DNA of 58,980 nucleotides, taken from the NCBI GenBank assembly GCA_017305835.1, contig JAFKJY010000063.1, forward strand, positions 1 through 58,980, in the 5' to 3' direction. The notes below the pieces were generated by a model, which was given only the letters and a program-made list of their open reading frames with translations, did not search any database and had not been told where the DNA came from. The translations under genes were made by a program, and so were the position numbers. Shown here one piece after another: positions 7,340 through 15,481 of this stretch; position 1 is the stretch's first letter; every line of letters begins with the position of its first letter. The stretch is from Hyphomicrobiales bacterium (GTDB lineage: Bacteria > Pseudomonadota > Alphaproteobacteria > Rhizobiales > Rhizobiaceae).

Positions 7340-8923
7340 TCAGCCGGACAGCAGCTCGATGTAGCGCTCGACGATCGGCCGCATCAGCGATTCCCGATCG
7401 AGTTCTAGGAACTTCCGGTAGGCGGCGATCGCCTCCTCCTTCCTGCCGCTCTCGCGCAGGCTGTCGCCCCTGATGCGCTGGATCTCGCCGTCGGCCGGGG
7501 CCAGCGCTTCCGCCTCGGCCAGCACGGCCAGCGCCTCGTCGTGGCGGGCGAGCGCCTGCAGGCAGCGCGCGACCTGCAGCTTGTAGGCGGCGTCGGCAGG
7601 CGCCAGCGCGGCGGCCTTGCGATAGCGCGCCAGCGCGTCGTCCCAGCGCTTCAGGATCGCCAGCAGGTTGGCGTGCGCCGCCTGCGCGGCCGCGTCGTCG
7701 GGAGCGTAGTCGGCCGCGTCGCGATAGAGCTTTTCGGCCGAGGCGTAGTCCTCCCGGACGAGGTCCATCGCGGCGAGGAAGGCGAAGGCCGGCAGGTAGC
7801 CGGGGTCGATCGCCAGCGCCTCGGCGAAATGGCGGCGCGCATCGGCCTCGCGGCCGGCGTCCATGGCGACCTTGCCGGCACTGGCGAGGTAGCGTGGCTC
7901 GAGCGGATCGGCCTCGGCGGCGCGCAGCAGCAGCGCGATCGCGCCGTCGGTGTCGCCGCCGGCCAGCGCCAGCTCGGCCGAGGCGGCGAGCGCCAGCGGG
8001 TCGCCGGGGCGCGATTGCAGCGCGGCGTCGAGCTCGGTCTTGGCGCCGGCGAGGTCGCCCGACCGGCGCAGCGCGTCGCCGAGGTTCGAGCGCGCGATGC
8101 CGAAGTCGGACCGGATGGCGAGAGCGGCCCGGTATTCGGCCACGGCGCCGGGCAGGTCGTCCGCGTTGACGCGGATGTTGCCGATCAGATTGTGCGCCCA
8201 GTGCGCGTCCGGATGGTGCGAGCGGATCAGCCGGCGGGCGAGGATCGTCGCGCGCAGCGGGTCGGCATCGGCGGCCGCGGCGATCGCCACGAACGGGTCG
8301 AGCACCGACAGCACGCCGGAGGCGGCGTCGTCGAAATAGGTGCGCTCGTCGCGGTCGCCCATCGGCGGCAGGTCGACGAGATCGACGCCGGCCCGCACCA
8401 CGCGCAGGCGCAGGCGCAGCCCGTCGGCCGCGCAGTCGGCATCGGCGCAGGTGAACTCGCCGGCGATGCGCGTCTCGTAGGCGTTGAACATGCGCCGCAC
8501 GTGGAAGATCAGCGATTCGATGGAGAAGCCGGAATCGGGGAAGGAAAATTCGACGCGGCGCGAATCGGGCAGGGCGGCGATGCTCTCCTTGGAGGTGCGC
8601 GCCTTGCGCTCCACGTCGAGCAGCCCGTCCCACAGGCGGCTGGCGGCGACGTCGGCCGTTAGCCCGCGCGCGGCCAGCGCCTCGGGCACGGCGATCGGCT
8701 CGATGATCACCTGGTCGCGCCGGAACTGGCCGATCAGCACCGGCAGCAGCAGCACGAACGCGCCGAGGAACAGCGCGTTGAGCATGACCGTGCGCAACGT
8801 CGTCGACCAGCTTTCCAGCGTGGGCAGCGACACGGCCTCGCGCAGCCGCGCATAGAAGCCCGGACCTTCATCCGCCGCAGGAGCCTGCTCCTGCGTTGCC
8901 GCGGTGCGCCGCCGACGCGCCAT
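7340..8923 (-). CDS. Membrane-anchored tetratricopeptide repeat protein
   Basis: A 527-residue protein from ATG 8923, which is preceded by GGGAGGGG. An in-frame ATG 15 bases earlier lacks such a site. A basic, Ala-rich cytoplasmic tail (MARRRRTAAT) precedes one membrane helix at about residues 46-67 (VMLNALFLGAFVLLLPVLIG). The region 70-260 is a non-repetitive periplasmic or cytoplasmic domain. From about residue 265 to the end there are six to seven TPR units, for example GAVAEYRAALAIRSDFG, ARRHFAEALAIDPGYL and AIAAYRKFLELDRESL. TPRs are protein-interaction scaffolds. No enzymatic domain is seen and the specific partner is unknown. Confidence 0.75.
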   Translation of the reverse strand: MARRRRTAATQEQAPAADEGPGFYARLREAVSLPTLESWSTTLRTVMLNALFLGAFVLLLPVLIGQFRRDQVIIEPIAVPEALAARGLTADVAASRLWDGLLDVERKARTSKESIAALPDSRRVEFSFPDSGFSIESLIFHVRRMFNAYETRIAGEFTCADADCAADGLRLRLRVVRAGVDLVDLPPMGDRDERTYFDDAASGVLSVLDPFVAIAAAADADPLRATILARRLIRSHHPDAHWAHNLIGNIRVNADDLPGAVAEYRAALAIRSDFGIARSNLGDALRRSGDLAGAKTELDAALQSRPGDPLALAASAELALAGGDTDGAIALLLRAAEADPLEPRYLASAGKVAMDAGREADARRHFAEALAIDPGYLPAFAFLAAMDLVREDYASAEKLYRDAADYAPDDAAAQAAHANLLAILKRWDDALARYRKAAALAPADAAYKLQVARCLQALARHDEALAVLAEAEALAPADGEIQRIRGDSLRESGRKEEAIAAYRKFLELDRESLMRPIVERYIELLSG

Positions 8924-8966
8924 GTCCCCTCCCGCCACCTTTCAAGCCCGCGTGCAAGCTAGCAGA

Positions 8967-9041
8967 AGCGAGTAGCGAATAGGGAGTAGGCCTGGTCCAG
9001 ACGGTCGGGCAGTCCAACCCTTTCACTATTCGCTACTCGCT
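8967..9041. repeat. 16-bp perfect inverted repeat (GAGTAGCGAATAG family)
   Basis: AGCGAGTAGCGAATAG at 8967-8982 is exactly inverted as CTATTCGCTACTCGCT at 9026-9041, with a 43-base spacer. Reading minus, the right arm supplies the last codons (A-S-S-E-stop) of the HEAT gene. The sequence resembles short 'agtagcgaatag' intergenic repeats that I recall from Mesorhizobium-like genomes. That family assignment is from memory. Confidence 0.7.
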
Positions 9042-9553
9042 CTCTTCCGTATCTCCCGCGCCCGCGTCGCCAGCGCCTTGCTGCCGGAGGCGTCGAACTG
9101 CGCGAGGCAGCGCTCGAGGTCGGGCAGCAGCGCGGGGTTCTTCTCGGCGAAGCGGGCAAGGCTGTCGGCCGCCCAGGCGCGAACGAACGTCTGCGGGTGG
9201 GCGATATCGCGCCGGACGATCTCCTCGGCCCGCCGCAGCTCCGCGCCGGACCAGCGAAAGAGCGGCAGGGCGCGCACGACCTGGAGGCGGACCTCCCATT
9301 TGTCGCTGTCGGCAAGCGGGCCGATGAACAGGCGCTTGTGCGGCTCGACCCAGTCGGGGTGCTCGTGGGCGAACTTCTCCAGCAGGTCGACCGCGCGCAT
9401 GGCGACGAGCCAATCCGCGTCCCCGGTCAGCGCGGCCAGCTCGCCGACGAGCTCCGGCCTTGCCCGCACCCGCTCCAGCACCTCGTCGGAGCGGGCGATC
9501 GAGCGGCGGTCGCCACCTTCCAGCAGCGGGCGCAGCGTCGCATCCGTCATCAT
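9026..9553 (-). CDS. Small HEAT-repeat-like helical protein
   Basis: A 175-residue all-helical protein. Segments such as DWLVAMRAVDLLEKFAHEHP, WEVRLQVVRALPLF and QTFVRAWAADSLARFAEKNP have the paired-helix spacing of HEAT/armadillo units, about three in total. Two tandem ATGs (9553 and 9550) follow GGGAGG. The first overlaps the TGA of the DUF2293 gene, so translation is coupled. The last five codons lie inside an inverted repeat arm, so the extreme C-terminus may be a recent addition. It is the third gene of a minus-strand operon with TrmO and DUF2293. Function is unknown; a binding scaffold is most likely. Confidence 0.7.
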   Translation of the reverse strand: MMTDATLRPLLEGGDRRSIARSDEVLERVRARPELVGELAALTGDADWLVAMRAVDLLEKFAHEHPDWVEPHKRLFIGPLADSDKWEVRLQVVRALPLFRWSGAELRRAEEIVRRDIAHPQTFVRAWAADSLARFAEKNPALLPDLERCLAQFDASGSKALATRAREIRKRASSE

Positions 9554-9876
9554 TCGCCTCCCTCGGCATCGAGGTCGTCGACCTCCAGCAGCCGCGTGGC
9601 GCGCCAGGCAGTCAGCACGCGGTTGATGTCGTCGACGACGAAATGGCGCGCGGAGTCGCGATCATAACCCTCGGCGAGCAGTTCGTCATAGGGCGTGTGG
9701 ACGTGGCGGACATGCGCGATCGCTGCGATCCACACCGCGATCGAGGGCGGCAGCTCGCGCATCTTGCGGGCCAGCGCCGCTTCGCGGATCGGCTCGGTGT
9801 CGGCATAGGGCGCCATCGGCAGCAGCGCCGTCAGCGCCTTGCCGATCTCGCGCCGGCGCGCGGTGCCGATGCTCAC
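9550..9876 (-). CDS. DUF2293 domain protein
   Basis: A 108-residue protein. Its centre, LPPSIAVWIAAIAHVRHVHT followed by YDELLAEGYDRDSARHFV, matches my memory of the DUF2293 family, conserved in alphaproteobacteria and of unknown function. The initiation codon is GTG at 9876, and its last two bases are part of the TGA that ends trmO (GTGA overlap), so it is probably translated by re-initiation. Its own stop overlaps the start of the HEAT gene in the same manner. The conserved H-V-R-H-V-H-T core could bind metal or nucleic acid, but this is speculation. Confidence 0.8.
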   Translation of the reverse strand: MSIGTARRREIGKALTALLPMAPYADTEPIREAALARKMRELPPSIAVWIAAIAHVRHVHTPYDELLAEGYDRDSARHFVVDDINRVLTAWRATRLLEVDDLDAEGGE

Positions 9877-10406
9877 GCGCGCTCGGCCGCGTGGCCGTCG
9901 ACGGCCTCGGGGATCGCGTCGTTCGAGGCGAAGTAGGGCTTTACGTCGATCACCGGCGTCCCGTCGAGCACGTCGATGCCGTCGATCTCGACGCGGCCGG
10001 CCGCGATGTCGACGCCGAGGATGCGCACCACATGCAGGCCGACCGGGTTGGGCCGGGCCGGCGAGCGCAGGGCGAAGACGCCGCGCGCCGTCTCGGCATG
10101 GCGCGGCTTCTGCACGATCAGGTTGCGCGCGGAGCGGTCGAGCCAGGTCAGCAGCGCGGCATGGCTGAAGCGCGCCAGCCCTTCGAGGCCGGGGCGGTAG
10201 GCGGGTTCGATCAGGATCGCCGCCGGGCGGCCGGCCTCGCGCGCGGCGCGCATGTTCTTCGGGCACCCGGCGCGATCCCGCCACGGCGATTCGACCCGGC
10301 CGATGAAGACGACATGCGCGTCGGCGGCCGACTGTGCCGGATCGAAGGAGAGCGGGATCTCGCCCTCGCGCGGCGCCTTCTCCCAGTCCGGATGCCGGGT
10401 TTCCAT
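9873..10406 (-). CDS. trmO: tRNA (N6-threonylcarbamoyladenosine(37)-N6)-methyltransferase TrmO
   Basis: A 177-residue member of the TrmO/YaeB (UPF0066) family, a SAM-dependent methyltransferase with a beta-barrel fold. It methylates t6A37 in tRNAs that read ACY codons. Hallmarks are FALRSPARPNPVGLHVVRIL followed by VLDGTPVIDVKPY, which form the SAM site. The start ATG 10406 has GGGAG 8 bases upstream; an earlier in-frame ATG at 10421 would swallow that site. It is the first gene of the trmO-DUF2293-HEAT operon and is divergent from the ArsR-methyltransferase gene, 85 bases away. An operator-like palindrome lies in that gap. Confidence 0.85.
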   Translation of the reverse strand: METRHPDWEKAPREGEIPLSFDPAQSAADAHVVFIGRVESPWRDRAGCPKNMRAAREAGRPAAILIEPAYRPGLEGLARFSHAALLTWLDRSARNLIVQKPRHAETARGVFALRSPARPNPVGLHVVRILGVDIAAGRVEIDGIDVLDGTPVIDVKPYFASNDAIPEAVDGHAAERA

Positions 10407-10454
10407 CGTCACCGCTCCCATTTCGCCGGTCGGCGTTGCATGAGGCTCGGAATT

Positions 10455-10476
10455 GATATAAACATATCTTTATGTC
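10455..10476. promoter_or_regulatory. 22-bp near-perfect palindrome, likely ArsR-type operator
   Basis: GATATAAACAT followed directly by ATCTTTATGTC forms a dyad with 9 of 11 positions complementary. It is an AT-rich island in GC-rich DNA, 16 bases upstream of the ArsR-methyltransferase ATG and within the 85-base gap shared with trmO. As I recall, alphaproteobacterial ArsR-family methionine/SAH regulators (SahR/SamR type) bind ATAAA...TTTAT dyads of this shape. Autoregulation of the arsR-metF operon is the simplest reading. Confidence 0.7.
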
Positions 10477-10491
10477 TTTTCGGAGCCGCAG

Positions 10492-11508
10492 ATGCTGACC
10501 CGGTCCGCCATCAGTCTCGACAGCACCGTTGATACCTTGAAGGCGGCGGCCGAATCCAGCCGCCTGCGCATCCTGCTGCTTCTGGCGCATGGCGACCTGA
10601 CGGTCTCCGACGTCACCGAGATCCTCGGCCAGTCGCAGCCGCGCGTGTCGCGCCACCTGAAGCTGCTGCTGGAGGCCGAGCTGATCGAGCGCTATCAGGA
10701 GGGCTCCTGGGCCTATTTCCGGCTGTCGGACGCGGAGCCCGCGCACGACTTCGTCACCAGCGTGATCGCGCGTATCGACGCGACCGACGCGGTCGTGGCG
10801 CGCGACCGCGAGCGGCTTGGGCGCGTGAAGAGCCGGCGCCAGCAGCGCGCGAGCGAGTATTTCTCCGCGAACGCCGAGCGCTGGGACCGCATCCGCTCGC
10901 TGCACGTGCCGGACGGCGCGGTCGAGGCGGCGATGCTGAAGCTGATCGGCGACCGGCCGTTCCAGGCGATGGCCGACCTCGGCACCGGCACCGGCCGCCT
11001 GCTCGAGCTGTTTGCGCCGCTCTACCGGCGCGCCGTCGGCATCGACCTGTCGCGCGAGATGCTGTCGGTGGCGCGGGCCAATCTCGACCGCGCCGGCGTC
11101 GCCAATGCGCAGGTCCGCCAGGGCGACCTCTATTCGCCGCCGATCGAGCGCGACGCCTTCGACCTCGTGACCATGCACCAGGTGCTGCACTATCTCGACG
11201 ATCCGGCCCGCGCCATCCGCGAGGCGGCGCGCCTGCTGCGGCCGGCCGGGCGGCTGCTCGTCGTCGACTTCGCGCCGCACGGGCTGGAGTTCCTGCGCGA
11301 CGAGCACGCGCATCTGCGGCTGGGCTTCTCCGACCGCCAGATCGAGGACTGGTTCGCCGAGGCGGGCCTGGAGCTCGTCGCCAAGCGCGACTTCGACCGC
11401 CGTGCCGCCGCGGCGCCCGGCCTCACCGTCAAATTGTGGCTGGGACAGGATCGGCGCCTGCTCATCGCCCAGCCCGCGCAATCGCATACCGGCAAGGAGA
11501 CAGTCTGA
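10492..11508 (+). CDS. ArsR-family transcriptional regulator fused to a SAM-dependent methyltransferase
   Basis: A 338-residue two-domain protein. Residues 12-80 are a winged helix (SSRLRILLLLAHGDLTVSD, with recognition helix SQPRVSRHLKLLLEAEL). Residues 120-300 are a class I methyltransferase with SAM motif I ADLGTGTGRL at 161-170, acidic residue D in VGIDLS and motif IV-like FDLVTMHQVLHYL. The regulator's typical metal-binding Cys residues are absent, so the methyltransferase-like half is probably the sensor of SAM or SAH, or else an active enzyme. It overlaps metF by one base and lies behind a palindromic operator, so it most likely controls methionine/one-carbon metabolism. ATG 10492 has CGGAG upstream. 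Confidence 0.88.
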   Translation: MLTRSAISLDSTVDTLKAAAESSRLRILLLLAHGDLTVSDVTEILGQSQPRVSRHLKLLLEAELIERYQEGSWAYFRLSDAEPAHDFVTSVIARIDATDAVVARDRERLGRVKSRRQQRASEYFSANAERWDRIRSLHVPDGAVEAAMLKLIGDRPFQAMADLGTGTGRLLELFAPLYRRAVGIDLSREMLSVARANLDRAGVANAQVRQGDLYSPPIERDAFDLVTMHQVLHYLDDPARAIREAARLLRPAGRLLVVDFAPHGLEFLRDEHAHLRLGFSDRQIEDWFAEAGLELVAKRDFDRRAAAAPGLTVKLWLGQDRRLLIAQPAQSHTGKETV

Positions 11509-12422
11509 TGTTGCAATCCCGCCTCTCGCGCCGGCCGGACATGGGCGACCGCGTCCGGGTGTCGTTCGAGTTCTTCCCGCCCAAGAACGACGAGATGGAG
11601 ACGCGCCTGTGGGAGACGGTGAAGCGGCTGGAGCCGTTCGCGCCGCGCTTCGTCTCGGTCACCTACGGCGCCGGCGGCTCGACGCGCGAGCGCACGCAGC
11701 GCACCGTCACCCGCATCAAGGCCGAGACCTCACTGACGCCGGCCGCGCACATGACCTGCGTGGACGCCAGCCGCGGCGAGGTCGACGCCGTGATCGCCGA
11801 CTTCGCGCGCTCCGGCATCCGCAACTTCGTGGCGCTGCGCGGCGACCCGCGCGAGGGCGTGGGCGCGAGCTACCGGCCGCATGACGACGGCTATGCCAAC
11901 GGCGCCGAGCTGGTGGCGGCGCTGCGCCGCGCCGGCGATTTCGACATCTCCGTCTCGGCCTATCCCGAGAAGCACCCCGAGAGCCCCGACTTCGCCACCG
12001 ACATCGACATGCTCAAGCGCAAGGTCGACGCCGGGGCGACGCGGGCCATCACCCAGTTCTTCTTCGACAACGACACCTACGAGCGCTACGTCGAGCGGGT
12101 GCGCCGCGCCGGCATCCTGGTGCCGATCGTGCCGGGCGTGCTGCCGATCCACAACTTCGCCCAGGTCGCGAACTTCGCCTCGCGCTGCGGCGCGCATGTG
12201 CCGGCCTGGCTGGCAAGGCGCTTCGAGGGGCTGGCGGGCGATCCGCAGACGCACATGCTGGTTGCTGCGGCCGTTGCCGCCGAGCAGGTGCACGACCTCG
12301 TCGAGCGCGGCGTCGGCGACTTCCACTTCTACACGATGAACCGCGCCGACCTGCCGGTCGCCATCTGCCACATGATCGGCCTGCGCCCGGCCGAGCAGCG
12401 ACAGGCGCTCAGCGCGGCGTAG
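11508..12422 (+). CDS. metF: Methylenetetrahydrofolate reductase
   Basis: A 304-residue flavoprotein that reduces 5,10-methylene-THF to 5-methyl-THF, the methyl donor for methionine synthesis. The family signatures are SFEFFPPKNDEME at the N-terminus, FVSVTYGAGGSTRERT, NFVALRGDPREG and AITQFFFDNDTYERYV. The length fits bacterial MetF (about 296 residues). ATG 11508 shares its A with the TGA of the ArsR-methyltransferase gene, with AAGGAGA 8-14 bases upstream, so an earlier in-frame ATG at 11436 is discounted. It is followed by a strong terminator. Control by the upstream regulator is inferred from the operon structure. Confidence 0.95.
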   Translation: MLQSRLSRRPDMGDRVRVSFEFFPPKNDEMETRLWETVKRLEPFAPRFVSVTYGAGGSTRERTQRTVTRIKAETSLTPAAHMTCVDASRGEVDAVIADFARSGIRNFVALRGDPREGVGASYRPHDDGYANGAELVAALRRAGDFDISVSAYPEKHPESPDFATDIDMLKRKVDAGATRAITQFFFDNDTYERYVERVRRAGILVPIVPGVLPIHNFAQVANFASRCGAHVPAWLARRFEGLAGDPQTHMLVAAAVAAEQVHDLVERGVGDFHFYTMNRADLPVAICHMIGLRPAEQRQALSAA

Positions 12423-12451
12423 CCACCATTCAGGACTGCGGCGGACCAAAG

Positions 12452-12481
12452 AAAAAGGCCGGGCTTTCGCCCGGCCTTTTC
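12452..12481. terminator. Bidirectional intrinsic terminator after metF
   Basis: GGCCGGGC (12457-12464), loop TTTC, then GCCCGGCC (12469-12476) form a perfect 8-bp stem flanked by AAAAA on the left and TTTT on the right. It can therefore stop transcription from metF and from the convergent 28-aa gene. Confidence 0.92.
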
Positions 12482-12529
12482 CATTCTTGTCGCCTCGGAG
12501 GCGAGGTTTACCGTTGACTTAAGCCGTCG

Positions 12530-12616
12530 TCAGGGCAGGACGCCGATGACGGCGGCACCGAGGAATGCAAACACCGCGCAAAAGATCAGTGCGTTGATCG
12601 GTCTCGAAAGTCCCAT
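12530..12616 (-). CDS. 28-residue single-span membrane peptide
   Basis: The product MGLSRPINALIFCAVFAFLG + 8 residues is a short polar start followed by one hydrophobic helix that ends in VIGVLP. A canonical AGGAGG lies 8 bases before ATG 12616, and the terminator on its far side closes the unit. A possible -35/-10 pair TTGTCT-N16-TAGACT lies upstream on the minus strand. The strong translation signal relative to the tiny size argues that it is real. I recall similar tiny rhizobial membrane peptides of unknown function. It would be missed by most gene finders. Confidence 0.62.
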   Translation of the reverse strand: MGLSRPINALIFCAVFAFLGAAVIGVLP

Positions 12617-12826
12617 GGCATAGCCTCCTCTGCAGACTATGCATTGGAGTCTAGTGGCGGAGGGCCGCCAGACAAGCGGAAGTTTTGCTGCAATGCGGCA
12701 CCAATGTGAAAAAAGCATGCCGCCCAAACCCGCAATCCGGCCAAATCCAACAGGTGCGGGCGCCGTCAAGCCCCCTTGGAAAAAATTCACCGCCTGTGAC
12801 TTTCCGGTGCCGCTGCCGGTATCGGG

Positions 12827-13738
12827 CTACCGCCGGAAGAATCGCCCGTCGATCACCAGCAGGCCGAGCGCGATCAGCGCCATGCCTCCCAGCTCGAAGA
12901 TTTCGAGCCGCTCGCCGAGGAATATCGTCCCGAGCAGGATGGCGCTGACCGGCACCACCAGCGTCACCAGCGAGGTGTTGGAGGCGCCCGCCGAGGCGAT
13001 CAGGTTGAAGAAGATGACATAGGCGAAGGACGTGGCCAGCAAGGCGAGCGCGATGGCCGCCGACCAGGCCGCCCAGCCGGCCGAGAGCGCGCCGGCGGGA
13101 TCGTCGAACAGGAAGACGACCGGCAGCATGATGATGGTGGCGGCGGTCAACTGGCCGGTGGCGACGAGCTCGGGCGGCAGGCTGGCGAATCGCCGCGCGA
13201 AGATGCCGGCGAAGGCATAGGAGAGCGCGGTGCCGAGCAGGGCGAACTTGGCCCAGGCCGGGCCGCCGAGATGGGCGATCAGGCCCGGCCCGACCAGAAC
13301 GGCGGTGCCGGCGACGCCGAGCACGACGCCGACGGCGCGCCGCGCCGTCATCTTCTCGTCCGGCAGCAGCGCGTTGGCGAGCAGCATGGTCCAGAACGGA
13401 GTGGTGGCGTTGAGCACGGAGGCCAGCCCCGCGCCGATCGCCGTCTGGCCGGTGAACATCAGCGTGTGCGGGATGGCGTTGTTGAGCAGCGCCAGCCCGA
13501 GGAAGGCGAGCAGGAAGGGCTTCAACTGCGCCAGCGCGAAGCCGCGGATCAGCACGTAGATCCAGAGTGCGGCGGCCGCCAGCGCGACGCGCACCAGCAC
13601 GAGCACCACCGGCGACATGTCCCTGACGGCGATCGCGGCGAAGAAGAAGGAGCCGCCCCAGATCGCGCCGAGCAGCAGCAGCATCGCCCATTCGCGGGTG
13701 CCCATCGTCCGCTGCCCCGCCACCGCCACGTCCGCCAT
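12827..13738 (-). CDS. EamA-family (drug/metabolite transporter) permease
   Basis: A 303-residue inner-membrane protein with ten predicted helices arranged as two EamA repeats. The first repeat begins with AMLLLLGAIWGGSFFFAAIA and the second near AKFALLGTALSYAFAGIFAR. This is the standard architecture of DMT superfamily exporters of amino acids or metabolites. The start ATG 13738 follows GGGAG; upstream in-frame ATGs at 13753 and 13780 lack a site and would add non-family sequence. The substrate cannot be deduced. It is divergent from the PLP decarboxylase gene, so the two could share regulation, but nothing in the sequence proves it. Confidence 0.85.
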   Translation of the reverse strand: MADVAVAGQRTMGTREWAMLLLLGAIWGGSFFFAAIAVRDMSPVVLVLVRVALAAAALWIYVLIRGFALAQLKPFLLAFLGLALLNNAIPHTLMFTGQTAIGAGLASVLNATTPFWTMLLANALLPDEKMTARRAVGVVLGVAGTAVLVGPGLIAHLGGPAWAKFALLGTALSYAFAGIFARRFASLPPELVATGQLTAATIIMLPVVFLFDDPAGALSAGWAAWSAAIALALLATSFAYVIFFNLIASAGASNTSLVTLVVPVSAILLGTIFLGERLEIFELGGMALIALGLLVIDGRFFRR

Positions 13739-13902
13739 CGCATTCTCCCGCATCGCCGTCGCCGGCTCAGGCGCGGACATTACCCGGCATCGTGCCGCCC
13801 GCCACCCGGAAGCTGCGCTGGACCAGCACCTGCGGCCCGCTGGCCACACCTTGCCGGCGGGCGGATGGCTGCTAGTTTCGACATCCGTTTCGAGGACACC
13901 CG

Positions 13903-15123
13903 ATGCAGCGATTCCAGAATGCGCGCGAGGCCGCGCTCGCGCTCCGCCCGGACGCTCCCGTCTACTGCTTCCGGCCGGAGGTGCTGAAGGCGGACGCGCG
14001 GCACTTCATGCGGCTGTTCCCCGGCAAGACGGCCTATGCGGTCAAGACGAACGGCGAGGAGATGGTGCTGAAGGCGCTCGCCGAGGCCGGCGTGAAGGCC
14101 TTCGACGTCGCCTCGCCGGGCGAGTTCGCGGCGGTGCGCTCGGTCGCGCCGGAGGCCGAGATGCTCTACATGCACCCGGTCAAGGCGCAGTCGGACATCC
14201 GGCTGGCGCTGGAGACCTACGGGATCCGGGTGATCGCGGTCGACCACGAGGACGAGATCACCAAGGTGACGCGCATCGTGCGCGCGCTCGACATCGACCC
14301 CGGCACCATCACCGCCTTCGTGCGGATCCAGACCAAGGGCCACGCGGCCTACGAGCTGTCGAAGAAGTTCGGCGCCGGGCCGGCGGCGGCGGTCGAGCTG
14401 CTGCAGCGGCTCCACCGCACCGGCTTCAGGGTCGGCATCTGCTTCCACGTCGGCAGCCAGATCGAGGACCCCGACACCTACGAGCGGGCGCTGGCCTCGG
14501 CCGACTGGGTGCGCAACCGCGCCGGCGTGCCGCTCGCGGCCCTCGACGTCGGCGGCGGCTTCCCGGCGCAGTACGGCCACGACCCCAACCGCCGCGCGCC
14601 CGAGATGCCGGCGCTGGAGGAGCTGATGGCGCGGCTCAGGGCCGACATCGCCGAATGGGGCTTCGGCACGACCCCGCTGGTCGCCGAGCCGGGGCGTGTG
14701 ATCGTGGCGCGCGCCTTCTCGCTGATCGTGCGGGTGCTGCTGCGCAAGGGCCGGCGGCTCTACATCAATGACGGCATCTGGGCGTCGCTATCGGATTCCT
14801 GGACCGGCAAGATCACGCTGCCGGCCCGCTTCATCCCCGACCCGGCGATCCGTTCGCGCAACGGGAACGAAGCCACGATCGTGCCGTTCAAGGTCTGCGG
14901 CGCGACCTGCGATTCGGTCGACATCCTGTCGCGGCCGTTCTGGCTGCCCGAGACGGTCGACACCGGCGACTGGATCGAGATCGGCCATATCGGCGCCTAT
15001 TCGATGGCGCTCAGGACCCGCTTCAACGGCTTCTATCCCGACACCTTCGTCGAGGTGACGACGCCGTTCGAGGAAGGCGAGGCGCCGCAGGGCATGGCGA
15101 GCCTCGAGACGATGGCGGATTGA
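13903..15123 (+). CDS. Fold-III PLP-dependent decarboxylase (ornithine/lysine decarboxylase-like)
   Basis: A 406-residue alanine-racemase-fold decarboxylase. The PLP lysine is K48 in YAVKTNGEEM, H182 in CFHVGSQIEDP stacks on the cofactor, and VAEPGR binds the phosphate. The catalytic cysteine motif VCGATCDSVD places C336 where ornithine decarboxylases have their conserved Cys. The DSVD in that motif fits the ornithine/lysine class rather than diaminopimelate decarboxylase. The likely product is putrescine or cadaverine for polyamine synthesis. A VOC-domain gene follows after 4 bases. Exact substrate specificity is not settled by sequence alone. Confidence 0.85.
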   Translation: MQRFQNAREAALALRPDAPVYCFRPEVLKADARHFMRLFPGKTAYAVKTNGEEMVLKALAEAGVKAFDVASPGEFAAVRSVAPEAEMLYMHPVKAQSDIRLALETYGIRVIAVDHEDEITKVTRIVRALDIDPGTITAFVRIQTKGHAAYELSKKFGAGPAAAVELLQRLHRTGFRVGICFHVGSQIEDPDTYERALASADWVRNRAGVPLAALDVGGGFPAQYGHDPNRRAPEMPALEELMARLRADIAEWGFGTTPLVAEPGRVIVARAFSLIVRVLLRKGRRLYINDGIWASLSDSWTGKITLPARFIPDPAIRSRNGNEATIVPFKVCGATCDSVDILSRPFWLPETVDTGDWIEIGHIGAYSMALRTRFNGFYPDTFVEVTTPFEEGEAPQGMASLETMAD

Positions 15124-15127
15124 GACG

Positions 15128-15478
15128 ATGAAGGTCAGACGGATCGTCGCCAACATCGCGGCGGCGGACATCGCGGCCGCGCGCCGCTTCTATGTCGACG
15201 TGCTCGGGCTGGACGTGCTGATGGACCACGGCTGGATCGCCACCTTCGGCAATGCCGAGGAGGCGAGGGTGCAGTTGAGCGTGGCGACCGAGGGCGGCTC
15301 GGGCACGCCGGTGCCCGACCTGTCGATCGAGGTCGACGACGTCGACGCCGCCCTGGAGCGCATGCGGCGGGCCGGCTTCGATCCCGAATACGGCCCGGCC
15401 GACGAGCCGTGGGGCGTGCGCCGCTTCTACGTGCGCGATCCGCTGGGAAAGCTGGTCAATATCCTCCAGCACGCATGA
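15128..15478 (+). CDS. VOC-superfamily protein (glyoxalase/dioxygenase-like)
   Basis: A 116-residue single vicinal-oxygen-chelate domain with two beta-alpha-beta-beta-beta units. Landmarks are VANIAAADIAAARRFYVDVL at the start, DLSIEVDDVDAALERMRRAG in the middle and the typical end RRFYVRDPLGKLVNILQH. The classic metal-binding His at the first strand is not obvious (V-A-N-I), so it may be a binding or resistance protein rather than a metalloenzyme. It lies 4 bases after the decarboxylase and is co-transcribed with it, and it converges with the next gene with only 3 bases between stops. Confidence 0.8.
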   Translation: MKVRRIVANIAAADIAAARRFYVDVLGLDVLMDHGWIATFGNAEEARVQLSVATEGGSGTPVPDLSIEVDDVDAALERMRRAGFDPEYGPADEPWGVRRFYVRDPLGKLVNILQHA

Positions 15479-15481
15479 GCG

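Noticed and set aside
12422..12530. Possible SAM riboswitch or small RNA around metF
   Set aside because: The structure after metF is a plain bidirectional terminator, and the leader of the operon is only a short operator region with no riboswitch core.
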